Below are positions 1 through 7,189 of a stretch of 13,883 bases of DNA, one piece after another. The position numbers were made by a program, and so were the translations under genes. The stretch spans positions 1 through 13,883 of the forward strand of contig WTGT01000098.1 of the NCBI GenBank assembly GCA_011523445.1, written 5' to 3'. This DNA is from Paracoccaceae bacterium (GTDB lineage: Bacteria; Pseudomonadota; Alphaproteobacteria; Rhodobacterales; Rhodobacteraceae). Under the pieces are notes generated by a model. That model made no database searches and was not told where the DNA came from. It saw nothing but the letters and a program-made list of their open reading frames with translations. The number at the start of each line of letters is the position of its first letter. The stretch's first letter is position 1.

Positions 1-122
1 GCTGGTTAACAGGTACCGCAGCAGAAGTTGAGCCTGTCGGACAGATCAGGGATTACAATTTTGAAGTAGGGGAACTTGCCAAGCAGATGGTTGCCGACTA
101 CAGCCAATTGGTCAGATCCTGA
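1..122 (+). CDS. ilvE: Branched-chain amino acid aminotransferase, 3' fragment
   Basis: This is the C-terminal 39 residues of a gene that begins before the window; the reading frame starts at base 3 and ends at TGA 120-122. The fragment contains LTGTAAEVEPV, the conserved C-terminal signature of fold-type IV branched-chain aminotransferases (family pattern TGTAAEVTPV), which lines the PLP and substrate site. It is followed by a typical tail (DYNF, then a helix ending VADYSQLVRS). Such enzymes interconvert valine, leucine and isoleucine with their 2-oxo acids, using glutamate/2-oxoglutarate, in the cytoplasm. A D-amino-acid or aminodeoxychorismate lyase relative is possible, but the AAEV motif favours IlvE. 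The ankyrin gene starts 36 bases downstream on the same strand. Confidence 0.8.
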   Translation, partial: WLTGTAAEVEPVGQIRDYNFEVGELAKQMVADYSQLVRS

Positions 123-158
123 TTAAATGTTGTCAAGTGTAATTCAAGGTGTGATATT

Positions 159-1820
159 ATGAACCATGCTATCTATTACACCAAGCAGGTGGAAATGATC
201 AGATCGCATTATTCTGACCCGGCCGATCTGAATAAGGTTGACAGTCATGGCTTGGTGCCTCTGCATTGGTTTGCCATCATCAATACATCTCCGGATATTC
301 TGAAATCCCTGATTGAACTTGGTGCCGATGTTCAGCATAAATCCTCGAAGGGTTTAACAGCCTTGCACGGGGCTGCGGCTTATAATTCAAATCCCGAAAT
401 AATCAGTACCCTTGTCGAGGCCAATGTACCAATCGATTCGGTTTCGAACAACGGATTAACAGCCCTGCACGGGGCAGTGGCCTATAATTCAAATCCCGAA
501 ATAATCAAGGAATTATTTAAATCAGGGGCATCAATTGAACACAACACCCCGAGTGATTTAACCCCTCTTCATATTGCTGCAGCAAGTAGTACCAATCCCG
601 AAATCATTCAGATACTTGTGGATAATGGCGTTAAGATAAACAGCAAGGATAAAAATGGTGACACACCACTTCACACAGCAGCCTCGGCAAATGAAAAGCC
701 TGAGATAATCAAGATACTTCTTGAATTGGAAGCAGAGGTTAATGGCACCAATTCAGAAGGATTGTCTCCACTTCACCTTGCGGCCATGAATAATTCCAAT
801 CCGGAGGTAATACAAACCCTTCTTTCCTATGGTGCCATGACTGGATTGACCGACAAGAAAGGTAATTTACCCTATGATCTGGCAAAGGAATCCAACCCCA
901 ATATTGCCGGCAACAGAATTTTCAAGAAACTGCAAACCCTTCATTCGGACAATTGGGGATCCAAGGGTTTCTTCAGGGAGGCAGGTGTTGAAGATATTGA
1001 AAGGTGTATAAATCAGGGAGTTAGTGTAATAGATTCCAACAAGGGCTTTACACCTCTGCACTGGGCTGCCAGATGTACGAAACACAAGGAGGTCATAGAA
1101 ATCCTGTTACAACATGGTGCCGAGATCAATGCAACCGAGAAAACAGGGCTGACCCCTTTGCAGTGGGCCGTCCAAAACCCATACATACCAGTTGAAATTG
1201 CAAGCCTGCTGGTTCAACACGGAGGTGACATCCATGTCCGAACCAAAAATACGAATAATAACCTCATCTATACTGCGGTAAGAAATGCCTACAAGGGTAA
1301 GGTATTAAGCTATCTGCTCGGACTCGGAATTCCTGCTGAAGAAGAAAGCAAGGATGGTATTCCCCTGATACACAGGGCAGTAACCAATGCTCATTGCCCC
1401 TTGGAATTGTTGGAAGCCCTTTTAGATCATGGCAATGATCCAAAGGTTGTAGACCGTTTGGAGAACACCACGTTGTTGGCCATGTTGAAGACGAATAAAA
1501 TCAATATGAAATTGTTGAGAAAGTTGATTTCGGTTGGTGTCGATCCAAATGCCCAAAACTCTCTGGGCAACACACCCTTGCACAGAATCGTGCGAATGAA
1601 CTCAAACCATTCTGCAGTTGAATTTCTAATAAATTCTGGTGCTGACCCTTACCTCCCCAATTCCAAGGGCAAGTCACCATTTGACCTAGCCTCGGAATCT
1701 TTGAAGAAGCACATTGCCAAAGTCATTCAAGGTAATACCGAAAGCGAACAGGTTGCAGTTGAAGATCAAGATCAGGCTTCGGCAGAAATCGAAGATAACG
1801 CTTCGCCAGAAAATGATTAA
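159..1820 (+). CDS. Ankyrin-repeat protein with 34-residue repeats
   Basis: The protein has 553 residues, almost all ankyrin repeat, with no signal peptide or membrane segment, so it is probably cytoplasmic. Six regular 34-residue units run from residue 31 to 234, each of the form G-x-TPLHxAA followed by NSNPEII-x-x-LL-x-x-GA. The extra residue relative to the usual 33 comes from the NPE(I/V)I insertion between the helices, a variant seen in bacterial ankyrin proteins. A degenerate unit (235-268) and a capping-like segment (FFREAGVEDIERCINQG) lead into a second array at about 296-525. The last 28 residues are acidic and probably disordered. ATG 159 has AAGGTG seven bases upstream. Ankyrin arrays bind other proteins; no catalytic domain is visible, so the partner is unknown. 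The gene lies between ilvE and a threonine/serine dehydratase with short gaps, which suggests co-transcription. Secretion as an effector cannot be judged from sequence. Confidence 0.93.
   Translation: MNHAIYYTKQVEMIRSHYSDPADLNKVDSHGLVPLHWFAIINTSPDILKSLIELGADVQHKSSKGLTALHGAAAYNSNPEIISTLVEANVPIDSVSNNGLTALHGAVAYNSNPEIIKELFKSGASIEHNTPSDLTPLHIAAASSTNPEIIQILVDNGVKINSKDKNGDTPLHTAASANEKPEIIKILLELEAEVNGTNSEGLSPLHLAAMNNSNPEVIQTLLSYGAMTGLTDKKGNLPYDLAKESNPNIAGNRIFKKLQTLHSDNWGSKGFFREAGVEDIERCINQGVSVIDSNKGFTPLHWAARCTKHKEVIEILLQHGAEINATEKTGLTPLQWAVQNPYIPVEIASLLVQHGGDIHVRTKNTNNNLIYTAVRNAYKGKVLSYLLGLGIPAEEESKDGIPLIHRAVTNAHCPLELLEALLDHGNDPKVVDRLENTTLLAMLKTNKINMKLLRKLISVGVDPNAQNSLGNTPLHRIVRMNSNHSAVEFLINSGADPYLPNSKGKSPFDLASESLKKHIAKVIQGNTESEQVAVEDQDQASAEIEDNASPEND
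351..507 (+). repeat. Near-identical DNA repeat within the ankyrin gene
   Basis: Bases 351-405 and 453-507 are direct copies 102 bases (exactly one 34-codon unit) apart. By eye they differ at 5 of 55 positions, and the last 25 bases are identical. The second halves of the same two units do not match at DNA level. Other repeats in the gene are conserved mainly at protein level, so this copy looks like a recent duplication or gene conversion. Confidence 0.8.
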
Positions 1821-1847
1821 CTCAAATTATTTTGCTAGGTAGATCAA

Positions 1848-2819
1848 ATGTTGTTCAAGAAAGAGGAATTGGTTGCAGCCAGTGAATTGATTTATCAATC
1901 AATGCCACCAACTCCCCTGATCCAATGGCCAGGGCTGCAAAATTTAACTGGTGTTGAGGTTTCGGTAAAGCACGAGAATCATACGCCCATAGGTGCTTTT
2001 AAGGTACGGGGTGGTATAACCTTTATTGACTGGCTGCGAAAAACGGAACCTGAAACAAAAGGCATTGTATCCGCAACCAGAGGTAATCATGGACAAAGTC
2101 TGGCCAGAGCTGCCAAGGCACACGGGTTGGTTTGCAGAATTGTGATTCCCCATGGCAATTCATTTGAAAAAAACCAGGCCATGGATAGTTTTGGGGCCGA
2201 CCTTATAGAATTCGGAAATGATTTTGATTCAGCCAGGGTAGAAGCAATGCGAATTTCCGACGATGAAGGATTGTATTTTGTACCATCATATCACAAGGAA
2301 ATAGTCCGCGGAGTAGCCACTTACGCATTGGAACTGTTTACCAGCAATCAGGATTTGCATACCGTCTATGTCCCAATCGGGTGTGGTTCAGGGATTTGTG
2401 GTGTTATAGCAGTGCGCGATGCCCTTGGACTGAAAACAAATGTCGTTGGTGTTGTTTCCGAAAATGCCCAAACAGCCAAACTTTCTGTTGAGGCCGGAAA
2501 ACTGGTCGAGACCAACTCGGCAAATACCTTCGCCGATGGCATGGCGGTAAGGGTTCCCGTCAAGGAGGCCTTTGATATTTATTCAAGGGGCGTGGAACGA
2601 ATCGTGAGTGTCACGGATGAAAACATAGCAGAAGCGATTCGAGCCCTTTTTCGAACTACCCATAATGTTGCAGAGGGGGCTGGTGCTGCTTCATTGGCTG
2701 CATTGTTTCAGGAAAGGGATCTGATGAAAGGCAAGTCTGTAGGTGTAGTTCTTTCAGGTGGAAATATTGATATGGACAAGTTTCGAGATGTTCTGTCAGG
2801 TGAGGTTCCGTTTTTTTGA
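1848..2819 (+). CDS. PLP-dependent threonine/serine dehydratase (fold type II)
   Basis: The 323-residue protein matches the short threonine dehydratase group (COG1171), which deaminates threonine to 2-oxobutyrate (or serine to pyruvate) in the cytoplasm. Visible landmarks are the PLP-lysine motif GAFKVRGG with Lys52, the asparagine loop TRGNHGQS (Asn80), the phosphate-binding loop GCGSGICG (178-185) and the C-terminal SGGNID (303-308). There is no ACT-like regulatory domain after residue 323, so it resembles catabolic or unregulated dehydratases rather than the long isoleucine-inhibited IlvA. Specificity within the family is uncertain; racemase or hydroxyaspartate dehydratase activity cannot be excluded. 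It starts 27 bases after the ankyrin gene, with only a weak AGGTAG-like ribosome site. With ilvE two genes upstream, a role in branched-chain amino acid metabolism is plausible but inferred. Confidence 0.88.
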   Translation: MLFKKEELVAASELIYQSMPPTPLIQWPGLQNLTGVEVSVKHENHTPIGAFKVRGGITFIDWLRKTEPETKGIVSATRGNHGQSLARAAKAHGLVCRIVIPHGNSFEKNQAMDSFGADLIEFGNDFDSARVEAMRISDDEGLYFVPSYHKEIVRGVATYALELFTSNQDLHTVYVPIGCGSGICGVIAVRDALGLKTNVVGVVSENAQTAKLSVEAGKLVETNSANTFADGMAVRVPVKEAFDIYSRGVERIVSVTDENIAEAIRALFRTTHNVAEGAGAASLAALFQERDLMKGKSVGVVLSGGNIDMDKFRDVLSGEVPFF

Positions 2820-2825
2820 TTGACA

Positions 2826-2840
2826 GGATCAACTTGATCC
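2826..2840. promoter_or_regulatory. Perfect palindrome, possible operator
   Basis: GGATCAA-C-TTGATCC is a 15-base perfect dyad seven bases after the dehydratase stop. No T-run follows it on either strand, so it is a poor terminator, and a protein-binding site is more likely than an RNA signal. A smaller dyad, TATTC-TG-GAATA, lies at 2931-2942 in the same gap. Both sit between the dehydratase and rsfS, where an rsfS promoter would be expected. I could not identify a convincing -35/-10 pair. Confidence 0.4.
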
Positions 2841-2986
2841 ATGACATCTTCTATTTCATTTTATCACTTGCATTTTTCTTGTTACAGAAAATAAAATGAC
2901 AATATCAAAACAATTTGCCTGTTTGTGAATTATTCTGGAATATTTTGTTGAAAGTTGGTTTTTTTGAATGAATCCAGTAGGACATT

Positions 2987-2992
2987 AAGGAG
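2987..2992 (+). promoter_or_regulatory. Strong Shine-Dalgarno that sets the rsfS start
   Basis: AAGGAG lies 6 bases before an in-frame ACG (2999) and 9 bases before an in-frame CTG (3002). No ATG, GTG or TTG occurs in the rsfS frame until 3104. An in-frame TAG at 2978-2980 closes the frame upstream. The site therefore argues for initiation at a rare codon about 100 bases before the first conventional start. Confidence 0.65.
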
Positions 2993-3001
2993 ATTTATAC
3001 G

Positions 3002-3421
3002 CTGACCCAAGAGAAAGAAGCGGATTTAGATAAATCCATCCTGTCAATCCCATCCCCAAGCACTACCCCCCTACCCAGCTCAGAAAATCTTCTGGAACTT
3101 GTCTTGAAAGTTCTGGACGATAATTTGGCTCAGGAAACCGTTGAAATTGATCTTCGAGGTAAATCAACCATCGCCGATTACATGGTTGTTGCTTCTGGCA
3201 GGTCTAAACGTCAGGTCGTGTCCTTATCGGAAAAATTGCTCGAGTCACTGAAACAGCAGTTCAAGATACAGACCACAATCGAAGGAAAAGAAGGTGGAGA
3301 TTGGGTTTTGATTGATGCAGGAGACGTAATCATACATTTGTTCCGGCCTGAGGTACGGAATTTCTACCAAATTGAAAAACTGTGGATGCCGACAGAGTCT
3401 GTGGCCAAAGATAATATATGA
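3002..3421 (+). CDS. rsfS: Ribosomal silencing factor RsfS (DUF143/Iojap family)
   Basis: RsfS binds ribosomal protein L14 on the 50S subunit and blocks subunit joining when nutrients are short. The core is clear: IDLRGKSTIADYMVVASG, SGRSKRQV, the DWVLIDAGDVIIHLF strand and the C-terminal FYQIEKLWM. The first conventional start is TTG 3104, but it would cut off the family's first helix. That helix (LLELVLKVLDD, matching LQDFVIDKIDD of E. coli) is encoded upstream in the same open frame. I therefore choose CTG 3002, 9 bases after AAGGAG, giving 139 residues; ACG 2999 is equally compatible with the ribosome site. The extra N-terminus is rich in Ser and Pro and probably flexible. The stop overlaps the rlmH start (ATGA, 3418-3421), so the two are translationally coupled. 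nadD, often the upstream neighbour, is absent. Confidence 0.88.
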   Translation: MTQEKEADLDKSILSIPSPSTTPLPSSENLLELVLKVLDDNLAQETVEIDLRGKSTIADYMVVASGRSKRQVVSLSEKLLESLKQQFKIQTTIEGKEGGDWVLIDAGDVIIHLFRPEVRNFYQIEKLWMPTESVAKDNI

Positions 3422-3867
3422 ATATTACAATTTTGGCTGTCAACAGAATACGGTCAGGCCCTGAATTGGAATTAACGGAAAATTATTTGGACAGATTTGC
3501 GAAGTTGGGACGAAACCAGGGGTTTGGCAACATTGAGGTTGTGGAAATTGAACCGGAAAAAACAGGTGGCAGGAGGCGTTCGCTCAAATGTCTGCAGAAC
3601 CCTGTGTGTCTGCTTGATGAAAGGGGGCAGCAGTTGTCAAGCAGGGAATTTGCCATCAAGATAGCCTCATGGCGTGATGAGCAAATAGGTGATCTGACCT
3701 TTGCAATCGGAGGTGATCAGGGAAAAAACCAGTTACCTGAATTCACACCATTCTTTACCCTCTCCTTTGGTCCCATGGTATTTCCGCATCGGCTGGCAAG
3801 GGTAATGTTGGCTGAACAGCTTTACCGGGCGGTTTCAATTCTTTCGGGATTGCCTTATCACAAATAA
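3418..3867 (+). CDS. rlmH: 23S rRNA pseudouridine-1915 N3-methyltransferase RlmH
   Basis: RlmH is a SPOUT-class methyltransferase that uses SAM to methylate pseudouridine 1915 in helix 69 of assembled 70S ribosomes. At 149 residues it is close to the usual size of about 155. Family landmarks are LDERG (66-70), the FAIGGDQG loop of the knotted SAM site (95-102), LSFGPMVFPH, and the conserved C-terminus with RxxLAEQLYRA followed by PYHK at the very end. The ATG overlaps the rsfS stop by four bases, so it is expressed with rsfS. The pairing of a ribosome-silencing factor with a ribosome-modifying enzyme is the common arrangement in bacteria. Confidence 0.96.
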   Translation: MNITILAVNRIRSGPELELTENYLDRFAKLGRNQGFGNIEVVEIEPEKTGGRRRSLKCLQNPVCLLDERGQQLSSREFAIKIASWRDEQIGDLTFAIGGDQGKNQLPEFTPFFTLSFGPMVFPHRLARVMLAEQLYRAVSILSGLPYHK

Positions 3868-3988
3868 TTGCTTGCAAATCTGGTTTGAAGTTATCCACAA
3901 TCGCGTTGAAGAAATTGGATGTTTCCCTTATATCTTCCAAAGACTTGCGCGTCTCTACAAAACACCTGCTGCAAAACATATTCAAAAC

Positions 3989-4038
3989 ACCTGAAGATTT
4001 GCCTGCACTGCTTCATCGGCAAGGGTTCAGGTTTTTTT
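3989..4038 (+). terminator. Intrinsic terminator after rlmH
   Basis: ACCTGAA (3989-3995) pairs with TTCAGGT (4026-4032), and inside it TTGCC (3999-4003) pairs with GGCAA (4018-4022), giving a two-tier stem. It runs straight into seven T residues (4032-4038). The T-run lies on the + side, so it would stop transcription coming from rsfS-rlmH before gpmI. The 254-base gap around it (3868-4121) also holds an exact DnaA-box match at 3891-3899 and a weak hairpin at 4058-4084; I see no gene in it. Confidence 0.68.
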
Positions 4039-4121
4039 GAATCACTCAAGGTCACTGAGAGTTATGCGTAATCAATGAAACTCTAGTTCACAATGAATTA
4101 TTTCCTTGGAATCGAAAATAA

Positions 4122-5642
4122 ATGAAAAAACAGGTCGCCTTGTGTATCCTTGATGGTTGGGGGTTGAGATCGGAGGTTGAAGGAAATGCCGTGGCCCTGG
4201 CCAAAACCCCGAATTTTGATCGCCTGATGGTCCACTGTCCTAATTCCAAACTCGTAACACACGGTGAAGCGGTTGGATTGCCACCGGGAAGCATTGGCAA
4301 TTCCGAGGTTGGGCATCTTCATATTGGTGCAGGTCGTGTCATACCAATGGAGGTTCAGAGAATCAATCAAGCCATCAAGATGGGAGAGTTCGAGTTGATG
4401 GAACCCTTGGTCAATCTGGCCAGAACCACAAGGGAAACAGGTAATACGGTACATGTCATCGGGATTGTATCCGATGTTGGGGTGCATGGGTTGAACCGTC
4501 ATTTGGTGTCTTCGGTCAAATCACTTGCGACTTATGGTGTCAAGATTAAGGTTCACGCCATTACGGATGGCCGGGATGCTCCACCAGGTAATGCCGGTCA
4601 GGACATCAAGCGCCTGCTTGAGGGAATTGAGGGCTTGGCCGAACTTGCAACCATATCGGGGCGGTATTTTGCGATGGACAGGGATAATCGCTGGGAAAGG
4701 ATAAAGAAAGCCTGGGATGTCATTATGATGGGCCAGGGATTACGTTACTCTTCTGGCCGGGAATGTGTTGAAGAATCTGTTGCCAGAGGTGAGACGGATG
4801 AATTCATCCAACCAACCTGTATAGGGAATTTTATGGGAATGAAAGAGGGTGATGGGTTGTTTTTCGTCAATTTTCGTTCTGATCGTATGCGAGAATTGTC
4901 AGCTTCTTTGGCCGATCCGGATTTTGAGGAATTTGATGTCACAGATAGGCCTGCCATCCTCCAGGCAGTTTCAATGGCCAACTATTTCACCCCACCAAGA
5001 GATTGGATCGAACCACTTTTCAAGAAAACTGTGATCAAAAATACCCTGGGGGAATGGGTGGCAAAGCATGACCTGACCCAGATGAGAATTGCCGAGACCG
5101 AAAAGTTTCCCCATGTCACCTTCTTTTTGAATGGTGGCAAGGAAGCCATGGAGGAAGGAGAAAACCGCTTCATGCCCAACAGTCCCAAGGTTGCAACTTA
5201 TGACCTTGAACCGGAAATGTCTGTCAGGGAAGTTGCCCGGGGGTTCAAGGAGGCAGTAAACAAGGGTTTTGACTTGATCGTAGTGAATATTGCGAATCCT
5301 GACATGGTTGGGCATACAGGGAGTTTAGCCGCTGCCATCAAGGCATGTGAAGCAACCGACAAGGCACTTGGTATTATAACAGAGGAAATGTTGGCGGTTG
5401 GTGGTGAACTCATTGTAACTGCCGATCATGGAAATTGTGAAGTGATGATCGATGAGGAAACCGGTGGAGTTCATACGGCACATACGACAAATCCTGTTCC
5501 GGTCATTCTGATATCACCCAACAAATCACTCAGATTGAGAGATGGTGGCAGTTTGATTGATCTCGCTCCGACTTTGCTTGATTTGCTGGGTTTGAGCAAA
5601 CCGGAGCAAATGACAGGCAATACCCTGATATGCGATGTTTAA
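4122..5642 (+). CDS. gpmI: 2,3-bisphosphoglycerate-independent phosphoglycerate mutase
   Basis: GpmI is a cytoplasmic Mn-dependent enzyme that interconverts 3- and 2-phosphoglycerate in glycolysis and gluconeogenesis through a phosphoserine. The 506 residues are full length. All active-site elements are visible: DGWG (Asp11), the phosphorylated serine in GNSEVGH (Ser61), His122, TDGRDAPP (148-155), the arginines of GRYFAMDRDNRW and NFRSDR, Lys328, the metal ligands in NPDMVGH (Asp394, His398), ADHGN (Asp435, His436), and His454 in VHTAHT. The start ATG has only a weak GGA-type ribosome site about 11 bases upstream, but the N-terminus fits the family exactly. It is separated from rlmH by a terminator, so it probably has its own promoter; I could not pick one out. 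The envC-like gene that commonly follows gpmI in alphaproteobacteria is absent. Confidence 0.97.
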   Translation: MKKQVALCILDGWGLRSEVEGNAVALAKTPNFDRLMVHCPNSKLVTHGEAVGLPPGSIGNSEVGHLHIGAGRVIPMEVQRINQAIKMGEFELMEPLVNLARTTRETGNTVHVIGIVSDVGVHGLNRHLVSSVKSLATYGVKIKVHAITDGRDAPPGNAGQDIKRLLEGIEGLAELATISGRYFAMDRDNRWERIKKAWDVIMMGQGLRYSSGRECVEESVARGETDEFIQPTCIGNFMGMKEGDGLFFVNFRSDRMRELSASLADPDFEEFDVTDRPAILQAVSMANYFTPPRDWIEPLFKKTVIKNTLGEWVAKHDLTQMRIAETEKFPHVTFFLNGGKEAMEEGENRFMPNSPKVATYDLEPEMSVREVARGFKEAVNKGFDLIVVNIANPDMVGHTGSLAAAIKACEATDKALGIITEEMLAVGGELIVTADHGNCEVMIDEETGGVHTAHTTNPVPVILISPNKSLRLRDGGSLIDLAPTLLDLLGLSKPEQMTGNTLICDV

Positions 5643-5690
5643 ACGGATTGATGTAACAAGTTGCGCGTGTTGTGGTAAAAAATATTTTAA

Positions 5691-5718
5691 TTGAACCTTA
5701 TGAAATGAGAATTATATT
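5691..5718 (+). promoter_or_regulatory. Possible sigma-70-type promoter for ctpA
   Basis: TTGAAC (5691-5696) and TATATT (5713-5718) are separated by 16 bases and lie in the AT-rich 135-base gap between gpmI and ctpA. A transcript would begin roughly 50 bases before the ctpA ATG. The match is reasonable but based on consensus alone. Confidence 0.4.
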
Positions 5719-5777
5719 TTTCTTGGGAACAAATAGACCTGTATTCTCACCTAGTTTTCCGTATAGTTAGGACGATC

Positions 5778-7145
5778 ATGATTAGATTGCGATTACCCAA
5801 ATTCCCTTTAATGGCTGGAATTTTCCTTGCTTTGATGCCTCTACAACCAATGTGGGCTGAGTCAAACGATGAGGAGGAATTCAATATTTATGAAAAAATT
5901 GGGCTTATTTCCGAAACGCTGAGCAGGATCGATAATTCTTATGTCGAAGAAGTGGATAAGTCCGAATTGATTCAGGCGGCACTTGATGGCATGTTAAGTT
6001 CTCTTGATCCTCATTCGGGTTATATCAGCCCGGAAGAAATGATGGAAATGGAGGAGAGAACCACAGGGGAGTTCGGAGGATTGGGTATACAGGTAACAAC
6101 TGAAAGTGGTTATGTGAAGGTCATTTCTCCCATAGATGACACACCCGCCTTCGAGGCCGGTATACAGGCAGGAGATTATATAATAGAAATCGAAGGTGAG
6201 ACCGTTTTGGAAATGGACCTGCAGGAAGCGGTTGACAGAATGAGGGGACCTCCCGGCGAGGATATAACCATTACTATCCTTAGGGAGAATGTAGATAACC
6301 CATTCGAGGTTACAATTACCCGTGATATTATCCAGATCGAAGCCGCTGAGGTCAGACGAATAGGGGATGTGATCATTGCAAGAGTCAAGACCTTTAGCAA
6401 TCAGGCCATTCCAAATCTTGAGGAGGGTATTGAGGAGGTAGTTGACGAATATGGAGATATCCATGATTTTGCAGGTCTGGTAATTGATTTACGTAACAAC
6501 CCCGGCGGGTTGCTCCAAAGTGCTGTAGGTGTTACTGATCTTTTCCTTGATGAAGGTGATATTGTCTCAATCAGAAGAAGGGATGAACAGGCCGATACCT
6601 TTAAAGCCGGGGACTACCATGATGGTGATATTTCACATGGCCTCCCGATTGTTGTCCTTATCAACAGTGGATCGGCCTCGGCCTCGGAAATTGTCGCAGG
6701 TGCATTGCAGGATAATGAAAGGGCAGCTGTAATCGGCACTCAAAGTTTTGGCAAGGGATCAGTTCAAACCCTGATTGACCTTGACAGCGAGAAGGGCGTT
6801 GATTCCTCAAGCGAACGGAAGTTTGGCGGCTTGAGGATGACTACGGCAAAATATTATACCCCATCAGGTAAATCCATACAGGGTAATGGCATAACCCCGG
6901 ATATTTTGCTGGAGTGGCAATATGTCGAAGTTGAAGAGGAAGAAGAAGATTCAAGGTATTTATTTTCGGAGGCCAAGTATGGCAACAGCCTTGAAAATGA
7001 CGGTATTCCCATCAATGAGGAAGAGCAGGAAGAGATGGCCAAACTGAATGAAGCCTTGGAAGAATTGAGAAGGACAGATAATCAACTTGGTTATGCGATT
7101 GACCTTATTCACGGCTTCAAGGCCTTGGGATCAGGAAAATTCTAG
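5778..7145 (+). CDS. ctpA: Carboxyl-terminal processing protease CtpA (S41A)
   Basis: CtpA is a periplasmic serine protease that trims the C-terminus of envelope proteins and, in several bacteria, degrades cell-wall hydrolases. Residues 1-27 form a signal peptide (basic start, hydrophobic core, cleavage after MWA). An N-terminal helical segment follows, then a PDZ domain at about 95-180 and the S41 protease domain. The catalytic Ser301 in GSASASEI and Lys326 in FGKGSVQ are 25 residues apart, as in E. coli Prc, with Gln330 as the likely third residue. The region from about 380 to 435 is very rich in glutamate. The ATG is preceded by AGGA about five bases upstream. The usual neighbour, an envC-like hydrolase activator, is missing here. 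rppH begins 44 bases downstream, so the two may share a transcript. Confidence 0.95.
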   Translation: MIRLRLPKFPLMAGIFLALMPLQPMWAESNDEEEFNIYEKIGLISETLSRIDNSYVEEVDKSELIQAALDGMLSSLDPHSGYISPEEMMEMEERTTGEFGGLGIQVTTESGYVKVISPIDDTPAFEAGIQAGDYIIEIEGETVLEMDLQEAVDRMRGPPGEDITITILRENVDNPFEVTITRDIIQIEAAEVRRIGDVIIARVKTFSNQAIPNLEEGIEEVVDEYGDIHDFAGLVIDLRNNPGGLLQSAVGVTDLFLDEGDIVSIRRRDEQADTFKAGDYHDGDISHGLPIVVLINSGSASASEIVAGALQDNERAAVIGTQSFGKGSVQTLIDLDSEKGVDSSSERKFGGLRMTTAKYYTPSGKSIQGNGITPDILLEWQYVEVEEEEEDSRYLFSEAKYGNSLENDGIPINEEEQEEMAKLNEALEELRRTDNQLGYAIDLIHGFKALGSGKF

Positions 7146-7189
7146 GCTCAAGGCTCGAAATAATCACAGTTTGAGAGGAACCTTGTACC

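Noticed and set aside
351..800. Regularly spaced similar segments suggesting a CRISPR or tandem DNA array
   Set aside because: The period is exactly 34 codons, the frame is open throughout and conservation is at protein level; these are ankyrin repeats.
2820..2825. TTGACA as a -35 element after the dehydratase stop
   Set aside because: No acceptable -10 hexamer occurs 16-18 bases downstream.
3855..3866. Second DnaA-like box (CTTATCACAA) near the rlmH stop
   Set aside because: It lacks one base of the nine-base consensus and encodes the conserved PYHK end of RlmH.
4058..4084. AGAGTT/AACTCT hairpin upstream of gpmI
   Set aside because: It is a six-base stem with a 15-base loop and no T-run; too weak to call.
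4098..4502. 134-codon minus-strand open frame over the start of gpmI
   Set aside because: It overlaps the conserved N-terminus of GpmI, shows no known motif and has no independent context.
5994..6464. 156-codon minus-strand open frame inside ctpA
   Set aside because: It is antisense to the CtpA PDZ and protease region, which has clear catalytic motifs; the reverse protein shows no domain.
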